From assembly GCA_964430245.1 (NCBI GenBank), contig CAYSEW010000004.1, positions 89,364-153,363 on the forward strand: a stretch of DNA of 64,000 bases. The letters run 5' to 3'. The translations under genes were made by a program, and so were the position numbers. Shown one piece after another: positions 7,965 through 16,936 of the stretch (positions within the stretch are counted from its first letter, which is position 1; each line of letters begins with the position of its first letter). This DNA comes from CAYSEW01 sp964430245. GTDB lineage: Bacteria > Bacteroidota > Bacteroidia > Flavobacteriales_D > Parvicellaceae. The notes under the pieces are model-generated. The model was not told where the DNA came from and ran no database searches. It was given only the letters and a program-made list of their open reading frames with translations.

Positions 7965-10082
7965 ATGCAAAACGACTTTTTTAACATCCAAATAGAAGAA
8001 GGTATAGCTACAATTTGGCTAGATTTCAAGAAAGAAAAAATGAACATTGTTTCCCCATCTTTGATTGGAAATTTCAATGAAGTTTTTGAATTACTTAACA
8101 ACGACACTACTATTAAAGGTGGCATTATCATTAGCGCAAAGCCCGATTTTATTGCAGGAGCAGACATCAAATCTTTTAAAGCTGAAAAAGAAGGTGATTT
8201 TCAAGAGTTTAGCAAAAAAGGGCATCAAATCTTAAATATTATAGAAAACAACAAAAAACCTATAATTGCAGCTATTCATGGAACCTGCTATGGGCTAGGA
8301 ACTGAAATATCTCTAGCTTGCCAAGGAAGGATTTGTTCAGATGATCCAAGAACAAAGCTTGCATTGCCTGAAGTTAAGCTTGGGTTATTACCTGGTGGAG
8401 GTGGAACCCAAAGACTTCCTAGGTTAGTGGGATTACAAAAATCCCTAGACATGATGCTTACTGGTAAAAACATCTACCCTAAACAAGCGAAAAGAATGGG
8501 GCTAGTAGATGAGGTTGTCAATAAAAATAAACTTCACAGAGCTGCCGTTAAAATGATTAACACAATCATCGAAAAGGGACCTATTCAAAGAAAAGTCAAA
8601 AAAAGCCTTTTCAATAAAATATTGGACGACACACTATTGGGAAGAAAACTTGTCTTCAAAAAAGCCAAAGAAAAAGTAATGTACCTGACCCAAGGAAATT
8701 ACCCTGCTCCAGTAGAGATCATCAATTGTGTAGAGATAGGACTTACTAAAGGACTTGAAAAAGGCTATGAAGCAGAGGTAGAAAGGTTTGAACAATTAAT
8801 GCTGTCCGATGTTTCAAAAGCATTAAGGAGCCTATTCTTTAACATGACAGACAAGAAAAAGAATCCTTACAATGCAGCTGCTAAAGAGCTAGACAGAATA
8901 GCTGTACTAGGTACAGGTTTCATGGGTGCTGGAATTGCAGATGTTTCTGTAAATAATAAAATTGATGTGCTCCTGAAAGACCTAGATGAAAATATTGTTA
9001 CTGCTGCTAAAAAAGGAATCTGGAAAAACATCAATAAAAAAATAAAGAAAAAACAAATCAGTGAAACTGAAGGTAAAACGATTATACAAAGAGCAATTGG
9101 CCAAACCAATTTTGAAGGATTTAGTAATGTAAATATTGTAATAGAAGCCATTATAGAAAATATGGACATTAAAAAGAAAGTCATTCAAGAACTAGAAACT
9201 CATTGTAAAGAAGATTTTATTTTTGCTTCTAACACCTCATCACTTCCACTCACAGAAATGGCCAAAGCAGCCAAGAGACCCGAAAATGTAGTAGGGATGC
9301 ATTATTTTTCCCCTGTACCCAAAATGCCCTTACTAGAGATCATTAAAACCGACCAAACATCCGAAGAAACGCTAGCCACTTGCTTTGAGCTGGGAATGAG
9401 ACAAGGAAAAACTTGTATCGTAGTCAATGATGCACCAGGATTTTATGTAAACAGAATTCTTGCTCCATACATCAATGAAGTACTTTTAATGATTGAAGAG
9501 GGTGCTAAAATAGAGACGATAGATAAAGCACTTAAGAAAAAAGGGATGCCAGTAGGACCTATTGTCTTATTAGATGAAGTTGGGATAGATGTTGGCGCTC
9601 ATGTAATGAGTGGAGATATGACGGATTTTGTTACCCAGAGAGATGGCGTAAAAATGAGTGAGGGTCTCCCTAAAATGTTTGAAGCTGGCCTATATGGAAA
9701 GAAAAACAAAAAAGGGTTCTACAAATACAACGATAAAGGTAAAAAGACAGGCGTCAATGAAGAAGTCTATCAATATTTTGGAAATCCACCTAAAAAAGAC
9801 TTTGAGCTTGATTACATATGTGACAGATCCATTTCTTTGCTCTTGAATGAAGCCGTAATGTGCTTAGAAGAAGGTATTATTAGCGATACTATTGATGGAG
9901 ATCTTGGCGGTGTTTTTGGTATCGGATTTCTCCCATGGTCAGGTGGACCTTTTAGTTATATCAATAAGGTTGGTGTTAAAAATATAGTTGAAAGAATGAA
10001 AGAATTTGAAAGTCAGCTCGGTCCTAAATTTAAGCCTAGACCAATGCTAGAAAAATATGCACAAGAAAATTTATTATTTTAA
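7965..10082 (+). CDS. Bifunctional enoyl-CoA hydratase / 3-hydroxyacyl-CoA dehydrogenase
   Basis: A 705-residue fusion carrying out the second and third steps of beta-oxidation. The crotonase domain (about residues 10-200) has IAGADIKSF and GTCYGLGTEISLAC for the oxyanion hole and PEVKLGLLPGGGGTQRLPR. The NAD-binding domain starts near residue 313 with IAVLGTGFMGAGIADVS; its active-site region has SNTSSLP and GMHYFSPVPKMPLLEII. The C-terminal dehydrogenase domain contains GPIVLLDEVGIDVG. The length matches FadJ/FadB alpha subunits. It is co-transcribed with the thiolase (6-base gap), so the pair is the trifunctional beta-oxidation complex. FadB and FadJ cannot be told apart here. Confidence 0.93.
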   Translation: MQNDFFNIQIEEGIATIWLDFKKEKMNIVSPSLIGNFNEVFELLNNDTTIKGGIIISAKPDFIAGADIKSFKAEKEGDFQEFSKKGHQILNIIENNKKPIIAAIHGTCYGLGTEISLACQGRICSDDPRTKLALPEVKLGLLPGGGGTQRLPRLVGLQKSLDMMLTGKNIYPKQAKRMGLVDEVVNKNKLHRAAVKMINTIIEKGPIQRKVKKSLFNKILDDTLLGRKLVFKKAKEKVMYLTQGNYPAPVEIINCVEIGLTKGLEKGYEAEVERFEQLMLSDVSKALRSLFFNMTDKKKNPYNAAAKELDRIAVLGTGFMGAGIADVSVNNKIDVLLKDLDENIVTAAKKGIWKNINKKIKKKQISETEGKTIIQRAIGQTNFEGFSNVNIVIEAIIENMDIKKKVIQELETHCKEDFIFASNTSSLPLTEMAKAAKRPENVVGMHYFSPVPKMPLLEIIKTDQTSEETLATCFELGMRQGKTCIVVNDAPGFYVNRILAPYINEVLLMIEEGAKIETIDKALKKKGMPVGPIVLLDEVGIDVGAHVMSGDMTDFVTQRDGVKMSEGLPKMFEAGLYGKKNKKGFYKYNDKGKKTGVNEEVYQYFGNPPKKDFELDYICDRSISLLLNEAVMCLEEGIISDTIDGDLGGVFGIGFLPWSGGPFSYINKVGVKNIVERMKEFESQLGPKFKPRPMLEKYAQENLLF

Positions 10083-10125
10083 GACCCTGCCGACAACCTT
10101 TTAATGATTCAGAAGTTATAGTATT

Positions 10126-10758
10126 ATGAAAAAATTTGCTTTTGTACTTGTAATCATATCAACAATTATTCTATTTGGATTTACTGAAAAAGAAAAAATA
10201 AAATCTTTAAAGCTTGGTAAAACTGCACCTTTAAAAGAAACTAAGATGAAAGATGTTTCCGGAAAGGAATATTCCTTAGTAGATCTTAAAAAAGAAAATG
10301 GCCTATTAGTAATATTTAGCTGCAACACCTGTCCTTTTGTTGTAGGAAGTAATAATAACGAAGGTTGGGAGGGTAGATACAACACCATCTATGATTTAGC
10401 AGCTAAAAACAATATTGGAATGGCTCTTATCAATAGCAATGAAGGTAAAAGAAAAAGTGCCGATTCTTTTGAAGCCATGAAAAAAAGAAGTGATGATCAA
10501 CAATACAAAGCTAATTACTTGTTAGATAAAAATAATACACTAGCTGATAAATTTGGCGCAAGCACTACTCCACATATTTTCCTTTTCGATAAAGACATGA
10601 AACTTGTTTATAAAGGAGCAATAGATGACAATGTAAAAGATGCTAAAACTGTGAAGGAAAATTGGCTTCTAAATGCAATGGATAACATCCAAAAAGGAAT
10701 TAAAATAGATCCTGCTGAGACAAGAAATTCAGGATGCAGCATTAAAAGGTTAAAATAA
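10126..10758 (+). CDS. Secreted thioredoxin-fold protein (AhpC/TSA-like)
   Basis: A 210-residue protein with an N-terminal signal segment (residues 1-19, rich in V, I, L, F) and a redoxin domain. The active site is FSCNTCPF, a CxxC near residues 64-67, followed by GASTTPHIFLFDKDMKLVYKGAIDD, which carries the cis-proline of the thioredoxin fold. The C-terminal CSIKR is a feature of this Bacteroidota subfamily. It probably works in the periplasm as a thiol-disulfide oxidoreductase or peroxidase-like protein. It follows the FadJ-like gene by 43 bases and may be read through from it, though a functional link is not evident. Confidence 0.82.
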   Translation: MKKFAFVLVIISTIILFGFTEKEKIKSLKLGKTAPLKETKMKDVSGKEYSLVDLKKENGLLVIFSCNTCPFVVGSNNNEGWEGRYNTIYDLAAKNNIGMALINSNEGKRKSADSFEAMKKRSDDQQYKANYLLDKNNTLADKFGASTTPHIFLFDKDMKLVYKGAIDDNVKDAKTVKENWLLNAMDNIQKGIKIDPAETRNSGCSIKRLK

Positions 10759-10791
10759 ATAAAAGATAACTATTACTTAAAAATCTTTTAT
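10759..10791 (+). terminator. Weak candidate terminator hairpin
   Basis: ATAAAAGAT (10759-10767) and ATCTTTTAT (10783-10791) are exact inverted repeats around a 15-base loop, just after the thioredoxin-like gene. The stem is AT-only apart from one pair and has no clear T tract behind it. The rest of 10792-11003 shows only AT-rich sequence with a -7-like TACATTTA at 10965-10972. Confidence 0.3.
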
Positions 10792-11003
10792 CCATTAATA
10801 TCTAAGATCAGGTCTACGATTAAGTTATTTAAATCATTGGTTTCCATAATGTTATTCTTAATAATTTATAATTAAGATACTTAACATATTTACAATAATC
10901 ATACCTTGAATTTCCTATCGTTAATTCTTGACTTCCATTCGTATTTTTTTTCGTTGAAAGTACCTACATTTACAGCATTATTTTTTGAAATTAACTTAAC
11001 ATC

Positions 11004-12233
11004 ATGCCTAATATATCTACTAAATCAAAGAATATGCCTGCTTCTCCTATTAGAAAGCTGGTTCCATATGCAGAAAAAGCAAAAAGTGAAGGTAAAACAG
11101 TCTACCATTTAAACATAGGTCAACCTGATATAGAAACCCCTAAGGTGGTTCTTGATAAAATGAAAAACCTTAATTTACAGGTTATTGAATATAGCCATAG
11201 TGCTGGATTTCAATCCTACAGGGAAGGACTTGCAGGTTATTATGCTAAAATAGGTGTGAATTTAAACCCAGATAAAGAGATCATGATCACTACAGGGGGA
11301 TCAGAAGCACTGATCTTTGCTTTCCAATGCTGTTTTGAGGCTGGTGATGAAATTATTATACCAGAACCTTTTTATGCTAATTATAATGGATTTGCAGTAT
11401 CTGGAGGTCTGAATGTTATTCCAGTAACTGCCAACATTGAAAATGGTTTTGCACTTCCGCCAATAGATGAATTTGAAAAGCTAATTACTCCTAAAACAAA
11501 AGGTATATTAATCTGCAATCCAGGGAATCCAACTGGATACCTTTATTCAAAAGAAGAGTTAAGATCACTAAAAGAGATCATTAAAAAGCATGACTTGTTT
11601 TTATTTGCTGACGAAGTTTACAGAGAATTTTGTTATGATAATGCTGAGCACTTTTCTGCACTTGAATTAGAAGGATTAGAAAACAATGTTGTTCTAGTGG
11701 ACTCTGTTTCTAAAAGATACAGTATGTGTGGAGCAAGAGTTGGAGCACTTATTAGCAAGAATCATGAATTAATGGAAATGGCTCTCAAATTTGGACAAGC
11801 TCGATTAAGCCCACCAACTATTGGTCAGATAGCTGGAGAAGAAGCATTAAAAACACCCGACAGCTATTTTGAAAATGTTAAGAATGAATATGTTGAAAGA
11901 AGAGATATCTTGGTAGATGGACTAAATAAGATAGAAGGCGTTATCTGCCCAAAACCTAAAGGTGCATTTTATGCCATAGCCCAGCTACCTATTGATAATT
12001 CTGATCTTTTTTGCCAATGGCTACTAGAAGAGTTCAGCTATGAAAATCAAACAGTAATGCTAGCTCCTGCAACAGGATTTTACTCTACAAAAAATGCAGG
12101 ACAACAAGAAGTCAGGATTGCTTATGTTCTTGAAAAGAATGCTTTAATAAATGCTGTAAAATGTCTTGAAGAGGCCTTAAAAGTATATCCAGGAAAAAAA
12201 ACAATTAACTCTACTGAGAATTTCCATACCTAA
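11004..12233 (+). CDS. Class I/II PLP-dependent aminotransferase
   Basis: A 409-residue cytoplasmic aminotransferase of fold type I, aspartate-aminotransferase-like. LNIGQPDIETP is the substrate-binding N-terminal motif, CNPGNPTGYLYS the conserved NPTG loop, FADEVYREF carries the aspartate that pairs with the pyridine nitrogen, and VDSVSKRYSMCGARVG contains the PLP lysine (about residue 238). The ATG start lies 31 bases after a -7-like TACATTTA. It stands alone between the redoxin and esterase genes. The amino donor is probably aspartate or another amino acid; specificity is not readable. Confidence 0.88.
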   Translation: MPNISTKSKNMPASPIRKLVPYAEKAKSEGKTVYHLNIGQPDIETPKVVLDKMKNLNLQVIEYSHSAGFQSYREGLAGYYAKIGVNLNPDKEIMITTGGSEALIFAFQCCFEAGDEIIIPEPFYANYNGFAVSGGLNVIPVTANIENGFALPPIDEFEKLITPKTKGILICNPGNPTGYLYSKEELRSLKEIIKKHDLFLFADEVYREFCYDNAEHFSALELEGLENNVVLVDSVSKRYSMCGARVGALISKNHELMEMALKFGQARLSPPTIGQIAGEEALKTPDSYFENVKNEYVERRDILVDGLNKIEGVICPKPKGAFYAIAQLPIDNSDLFCQWLLEEFSYENQTVMLAPATGFYSTKNAGQQEVRIAYVLEKNALINAVKCLEEALKVYPGKKTINSTENFHT

Positions 12234-12377
12234 AGACCTAACAGCTTTTAAAATATAATATTATTCATTTCAATTTTTCAATTAATTGTACAATCATATT
12301 TTGAGTTCACTTAGAACTAACTAATTAACATTCACTATGTAAGGAGTTTTTATTATATTGTAATAAAATTCTTATTA

Positions 12378-13589
12378 ATGAAAAATATAGCTTTACTTTT
12401 TAGTTTCTTAATTATTATACAATACAACTACAGCCAATGTAATGGCAGGTATCAAGATGAAATCTTTAGCTCTGTAAGTGTAAATACAGTCAATTATTCA
12501 GATGTATATACCGATTTCAGGCATGAAATGGACATCTACACACCAGATGGAGACACAGAAACCAACAGACCAGTAGTGTTTTACATGCATGGCGGATCTT
12601 TTACTGGGGGTGACAAAAACTTAACTGATTGTGTTGATTTCTGCACTTCCATGGCAAAAAGAGGTTACATTGCTATTTCAAGTAATTATAGATTAAGCCT
12701 TATTCCTTTGACTTTTGTTCTTAATCAAGAAGAGCAATACAGAACTGTATTAAAATCTGTCGCTGACATTAAAGCAGCTGTTAGGTACATTAGAAAAGAC
12801 TATGCTAATGGAAACACCATAGGATCTGACCCAAATGGAATTTACATAGGAGGTTATTCTGCAGGAGCAGTGCTTTCATTGCATTTAGCTTATATCGATC
12901 AGATCAGTGACCTACCCACCTCTCCTATTGATGTTCAAGACCTAGTGAATAGTATCGGAGGAACATTAGAAGGTGACGCTGGAAACGATGGATACTCTTC
13001 AGAAATACATGGAGTGATCAGCTTTGCAGGAGGTATCAATGACCTTAACTGGATAGGCGCTAATGACGAACCCTTAGTTTGTGTTCAGGGCGATAATGAC
13101 GGAACTGTAAGCTACAATTGCGCTCCTGGATTAGGATTGTCATCAGTATTAACACTTTGCGGAACAGGAGAAATGCAACCACAAGCCGACTTAGTTGGCA
13201 TTACTAACGATGCGCTAACCTATTTTGGTGAAGATCACAATTGGGCTGCATCAGGTTCTGGGAACGCTCTATTTGATACTGCTGTCCAATTTGCAGTAGA
13301 TTTTTTATATCCTTTATTACCATGTAATAACATTACATCTAATAATGAGTTCAATCAACAAGAGCTAAACATCTATCCAAACCCAGCATCAGATCAAATA
13401 AATGTAACATCTAATTTCAACATTACTGAGATAAAGATTTACAATACTATAGGTAAATTAATCATGGACAACTCTATTCAAAAAAGAGATTTCACAATTA
13501 ATGTAAATGATTTAATTCCGGGAGTTTATTTTCTTGAACTAGCTAATGAAAATGGAATTACTGAGACCAAAAAGATCATGATTAGATAG
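12378..13589 (+). CDS. Secreted alpha/beta hydrolase (carboxylesterase-like) with T9SS type A sorting domain
   Basis: A 403-residue esterase/lipase. Signal peptide at residues 1-19 (MKNIALLFSFLIIIQYNYS). The oxyanion-hole motif is MHGGSFTGGD (about residue 72), the nucleophile is in GGYSAGAVLS (about residue 160), and the likely histidine is in FGEDHNWAA (about residue 290). From about residue 325 a C-terminal domain reads NIYPNPASDQINV and ends in TKKIMIR, the type A T9SS sorting signal. It is therefore probably exported through the outer membrane and cleaved or anchored at the cell surface. The substrate is unknown. It converges on the anti-sigma gene 3 bases away. Confidence 0.87.
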   Translation: MKNIALLFSFLIIIQYNYSQCNGRYQDEIFSSVSVNTVNYSDVYTDFRHEMDIYTPDGDTETNRPVVFYMHGGSFTGGDKNLTDCVDFCTSMAKRGYIAISSNYRLSLIPLTFVLNQEEQYRTVLKSVADIKAAVRYIRKDYANGNTIGSDPNGIYIGGYSAGAVLSLHLAYIDQISDLPTSPIDVQDLVNSIGGTLEGDAGNDGYSSEIHGVISFAGGINDLNWIGANDEPLVCVQGDNDGTVSYNCAPGLGLSSVLTLCGTGEMQPQADLVGITNDALTYFGEDHNWAASGSGNALFDTAVQFAVDFLYPLLPCNNITSNNEFNQQELNIYPNPASDQINVTSNFNITEIKIYNTIGKLIMDNSIQKRDFTINVNDLIPGVYFLELANENGITETKKIMIR

Positions 13590-13592
13590 ACC

Positions 13593-15260
13593 CTAGTCCC
13601 AACTAGGAGTAACATATTCTTTCAATGATAATCTACGGTTCAGGTGATAGGTGACACCAACATTAACACCGTACTTCTTATAGGTTTTCTGTAATAAATA
13701 ATCATCAGCCATAATACTATTTGTATTGTATTGGAACCTAAATGAAGAGAAAAGATCTAACGATCTAGACATTCTAACTCTCACTATTGCATTGGCAACA
13801 TAATTCCAGTTATTGACCTTAATTGAATTCATGTTATTCTGGAAAGTAGTAGCTACCATATCTTCATAATAATAATAAGGGACTGGTCGTATACCTACAT
13901 CCACATAACCATTTTTATAAGATATACCATTTGCTTTCATTAACCTAGTATATTCTACTCCAGCATTAATTTCAAAAGAAGCTCTTTTCAATGTAAATTC
14001 ATATCCTAAAGTAAGCGGGATCCTCAAGTAATTATATCTATTAGCACTTTTTTCTATCTCATTCAACAAATTATCATCATTAGGATCTACATAAAAAACA
14101 ACTGTTGTATCTGTATTGATAGAAGGCGCAACACCTAAGCTATCAGCAGGACCAAAAACTTGTAAACCTGATATTAACTCAACATTCAATAATACTATAT
14201 TTCCATTAGATATAGCAAAAATTGAATCCTGATCCGTAAAATACTCATAATGAGGCTTATAATCATAAACCTGATCGAAATTAAAGCCAGAGTTCAGCTT
14301 AAAGTTCCTATAATTATAAGAGATATTAACCCCACCCCCTATACCAGATCGTTCCATTTGATGTTCTTTATAAAAATCCCACCAATAATCATTATGTATA
14401 GGATCTAGAACATTATCTACATCAGCTCTATTATAAGGAGAAAAATAAGCATCAAAAGTAAATCCTCTTGTGTGCTCATTGGCATAATCTGAAAGGTCTG
14501 GAGCTGGGACATCTGTAATTTCTTTTAAAGGAATACAGGTATGAAGTGCCGCAATACTCAACGTATTGACTTTATCCAGAATTTTAATCTTTTCTATCTT
14601 ATTTAGAGGTAATGTTGTTTCGCCTTCAGATTTAGCTAATCCTTTATTTGAAGATTCAAACACTATCTTGTTATTTGGATCAAGTGCTGTCTCATCATCT
14701 AATTCATTAATATCCTCTGTGTCAGTATTGTCAGTATTAGTAATTAGTGCATTATTATCTTCCTTATTTTTATAAATAGCTTTAGGCTCTTTAACTTCAT
14801 TGCTATTAATCTTCTTTTCATTAGCATTAATTTCTTGGGGATCTAACTCCTCAGAAATTGAATTAGCTTGCTCTTTTGAGCCATCAACCTCATTATTTAT
14901 CTGTGCAATAATTGATTTATCTGAACTCTCAGTTTTAGATGATTTAATATCTATAGAATTATCTGTTTCAATAAAACCATCATCCGAATCAATAGTATTT
15001 TCAACAAAAAGTTCATTATTATCCTTAGATGAATTTGTTTGGAAAGAATTATCCGAACTACTATTATCTAAATATGAGTTAATGAAAAAGGCACTCCCGC
15101 CAATCATTACTATTGATGCCATGAGCTTCATTTTATGAAAAACCCATAAGTTCTGGTAAAATAATTTACCAAAAATAGCCTTTTTGACCTCCTGTTGTGG
15201 AAGTTGAGAAAAGCCATCTAAGCTATCCTTTATTAAATCGTCAAACTCTCGCGAATCCAT
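13593..15260 (-). CDS. Putative dual-membrane-spanning anti-sigma factor with outer-membrane beta-barrel
   Basis: A 555-residue protein in three parts. Residues 1-40 are cytoplasmic and carry a short conserved-looking sigma-binding candidate (MDSREFDDLIKDSLDGF). A single hydrophobic segment follows (about residues 44-63). Residues 65-235 are a low-complexity acidic Asn/Ser/Asp/Glu linker, and residues 255-545 are rich in alternating aromatic/polar strands as in PorT/OmpA-like barrels, for example RGFTFDAYFSPYN and LTLGYEF. It overlaps the upstream ECF sigma gene by 28 bases, the usual sigma/anti-sigma arrangement. This is the layout of the dual-membrane-spanning (Dma) anti-sigma factors described in Bacteroides thetaiotaomicron. 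The role is inferred from layout and operon; no zinc-finger motif is visible. Confidence 0.65.
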   Translation of the reverse strand: MDSREFDDLIKDSLDGFSQLPQQEVKKAIFGKLFYQNLWVFHKMKLMASIVMIGGSAFFINSYLDNSSSDNSFQTNSSKDNNELFVENTIDSDDGFIETDNSIDIKSSKTESSDKSIIAQINNEVDGSKEQANSISEELDPQEINANEKKINSNEVKEPKAIYKNKEDNNALITNTDNTDTEDINELDDETALDPNNKIVFESSNKGLAKSEGETTLPLNKIEKIKILDKVNTLSIAALHTCIPLKEITDVPAPDLSDYANEHTRGFTFDAYFSPYNRADVDNVLDPIHNDYWWDFYKEHQMERSGIGGGVNISYNYRNFKLNSGFNFDQVYDYKPHYEYFTDQDSIFAISNGNIVLLNVELISGLQVFGPADSLGVAPSINTDTTVVFYVDPNDDNLLNEIEKSANRYNYLRIPLTLGYEFTLKRASFEINAGVEYTRLMKANGISYKNGYVDVGIRPVPYYYYEDMVATTFQNNMNSIKVNNWNYVANAIVRVRMSRSLDLFSSFRFQYNTNSIMADDYLLQKTYKKYGVNVGVTYHLNRRLSLKEYVTPSWD

Positions 15261-15904
15261 TTCTTATTCTTTTTTTTTTCAATCTCTTTTACTCCTAATA
15301 ATGTCCTTAAATACTTCCTAGCCTTTGACAATTGAGACTTTGAAGTATTTTCTGAAATATCTAGTATTTCAGCAATCTCTTTATGGGTATACCCTTCTAA
15401 AGAGTATAAATTAAATACTGTACGATATCCATCTGGAAGCTGCTGCATTGCTAACATTACCTTTCTCTTTCTTTCGTCAGCATCATCATCATCCCAAGAA
15501 ATATCAAATTCAGGATTTTCACCTACCTGCACATCATCTACATCTTCTGTATAATGATGTTTTTTATTATTTCTATTATAGCTTAATGTCGTATTAATTA
15601 CTATTGTTTTTATCCAAGCACTCAATGAACCTTCATTTCTTCCTTCAAAATTTTTGATATACTTAAAGATCCTAATGAAAGCTTCCTGGAGGACATCTTC
15701 TGCTTCGGATTTATTTCTAGAATACCTTAAAGCAACACCAAACATTGAACCTGAATATCTATTGTACAATTCATGCTGAGCTTTACGCTTACCTATTTTA
15801 CAACCAGCTATTATATCTTCTTCTGAAAGCATAGAATTATCGGCAAGATAACTATCTATCTTTGAGTTAACAACCTCTAAGCCTAAAGAAATGTCCATAA
15901 TCAA
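15233..15904 (-). CDS. ECF-type RNA polymerase sigma factor
   Basis: A 223-residue sigma-70 family factor of the extracytoplasmic-function group. Region 2 spans ELYNRYSGSMFGVALRY through AEDVLQEAFIRIFKYIKNFEG (about residues 42-95). An acidic DDDDADE insert follows, then region 4 with LPDGYRTVFNLYSLEGYTHKEIAEIL and the helix-turn-helix SENTSKSQLSKARKYLR. The 3' end overlaps the putative anti-sigma gene by 28 bases, implying translational coupling. Start at 15904, or the second Met at 15898. It should direct RNA polymerase to envelope-response promoters; its regulon is not visible. Confidence 0.92.
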   Translation of the reverse strand: MIMDISLGLEVVNSKIDSYLADNSMLSEEDIIAGCKIGKRKAQHELYNRYSGSMFGVALRYSRNKSEAEDVLQEAFIRIFKYIKNFEGRNEGSLSAWIKTIVINTTLSYNRNNKKHHYTEDVDDVQVGENPEFDISWDDDDADERKRKVMLAMQQLPDGYRTVFNLYSLEGYTHKEIAEILDISENTSKSQLSKARKYLRTLLGVKEIEKKKNKKWIRESLTI

Positions 15905-15921
15905 TTGATTGCTACTTTGAA

Positions 15922-15947
15922 AACCCCTGATAAGAAGGGGGGTTGCC
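15922..15947 (-). promoter_or_regulatory. Inverted repeat and AAC-containing element upstream of the ECF sigma gene
   Basis: AACCCC (15922-15927) and GGGGTT (15939-15944) are inverted repeats with an 11-base loop. On the minus strand the element begins GGCAACC, with the AAC typical of ECF -35 boxes, and lies about 40 bases upstream of the sigma start. It could be an autoregulated promoter or a leader hairpin; the sequence alone does not decide. Confidence 0.35.
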
Positions 15948-15963
15948 TAATTTGAAAAAAAAA

Positions 15964-16890
15964 TCAAATAGGAAGAGAAAACATCTCAGCCAGCATACAC
16001 CTTATTCCTCCACCTCCAATATTTTCAATACTATCTACAGGAACACATATCACCCTTGCATATTTACTAATAATATTTAATTCTTTTTGTGAAAATGCTT
16101 TGCACGCTCTTTCGGACATTACAACAATATACTCTTCACTATCTCCTAAAACAGTAAGAATATTTCCACAAAATCTTTCCATTTGAGAAAAATCAATATT
16201 AATGAGCTCTAATTGAGCATCAACAATAGAATCATAAACCCTTTTCCTATCTGTTTCAGCTATAAGATCTAAGCATACAACAGAAAACCCAGGCCCTATG
16301 CTCATTAATACATTAGTATGATATATAGGAATACCATTAACATCATTTGCATTAAATAAAACGCCTTTATATCCAATAACTTTACAATATTCATCAAAAA
16401 CTTCCTTAGAAGTTCTAACAGACTCAACAGCATATGCCTTCATAGATAAATGGTCTAAAACCACACTTCCAGTTCCTTCTAAATATAAATTACTCTTTTC
16501 ATAAAATGTTAAGTCAATTACTTCATTTATCTTGTATTTTCTTTGAATATGGTCAATGATATATTGAAGTCTTTCCTTTCTTCTATTTTTAGAATACATA
16601 GGAAAAAGTATTAGCTTACCTTCGTGAGTGACCTGAAACCAATTATTTGGGAAAACTTGATCAGGTAGATCCTTCATTAATACAGGATCTATAACATCTA
16701 TGTCAATTCTTTCTTTTTTAAGAATATCAATCGTTTTATTAAAATTAGACGATACCCTATTTTTGATTTCTATATCGGACAATTCTGGACGATTTTGAAA
16801 TACATTAGATAAAGCAGTTTCAGTATTAAAAAAGAAATTAACTGGTTTTATCATTAATAAATGATTGGCACATTGCCGTCTGTTAAACAT
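15964..16890 (-). CDS. Arginine-deiminase-related hydrolase, CtlX-like
   Basis: A 308-residue protein of the guanidino-group modifying superfamily (beta/alpha propeller), like CtlX of citrulline utilisation. LLMIKPVNFFFNTETA is the conserved start region, FPNNWFQVTHEGKLILFPM a substrate-loop motif, IYHTNVLMSIG carries the catalytic histidine, and GGGIRCMLAEMF the catalytic cysteine near residue 299. I keep the start at 16890 because the conserved N-terminal strand begins soon after; the Met at 16854 would cut into it. Probable substrate is citrulline, arginine or a methylated arginine. The partner genes of citrulline utilisation are not adjacent. It is divergent from the lipoprotein gene. Confidence 0.83.
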   Translation of the reverse strand: MFNRRQCANHLLMIKPVNFFFNTETALSNVFQNRPELSDIEIKNRVSSNFNKTIDILKKERIDIDVIDPVLMKDLPDQVFPNNWFQVTHEGKLILFPMYSKNRRKERLQYIIDHIQRKYKINEVIDLTFYEKSNLYLEGTGSVVLDHLSMKAYAVESVRTSKEVFDEYCKVIGYKGVLFNANDVNGIPIYHTNVLMSIGPGFSVVCLDLIAETDRKRVYDSIVDAQLELINIDFSQMERFCGNILTVLGDSEEYIVVMSERACKAFSQKELNIISKYARVICVPVDSIENIGGGGIRCMLAEMFSLPI

Positions 16891-16894
16891 AGGA

Positions 16895-16925
16895 TTTGAA
16901 TACTAATTGAAATTCAGTAAATTTA
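16895..16925 (+). promoter_or_regulatory. Bacteroidota-type promoter of the lipoprotein gene
   Basis: TTTG (16895-16898), a 19-base spacer, then TAAATTTA (16918-16925), one base off the TAnnTTTG consensus, 11 bases before the ATG at 16937. The match places a TTG at 16907 inside the promoter, so the ATG is the better start. Confidence 0.5.
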
Positions 16926-16936
16926 GCCCTAACAAA

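Noticed and set aside
10792..11003. A short gene in the interval before the aminotransferase
   Set aside because: A 68-codon frame starts here but overlaps the aminotransferase start in another frame and has no recognisable protein features.
13592..13607. CCTAGT...ACTAGG hairpin as a terminator between the esterase and anti-sigma genes
   Set aside because: The stem is only 6 bases, lies within the last codons of the anti-sigma gene, and has no T tract on either side.
16907..16936. TTG start for the lipoprotein gene
   Set aside because: It lies between the two promoter boxes; the ATG at 16937 gives a normal lipoprotein signal.
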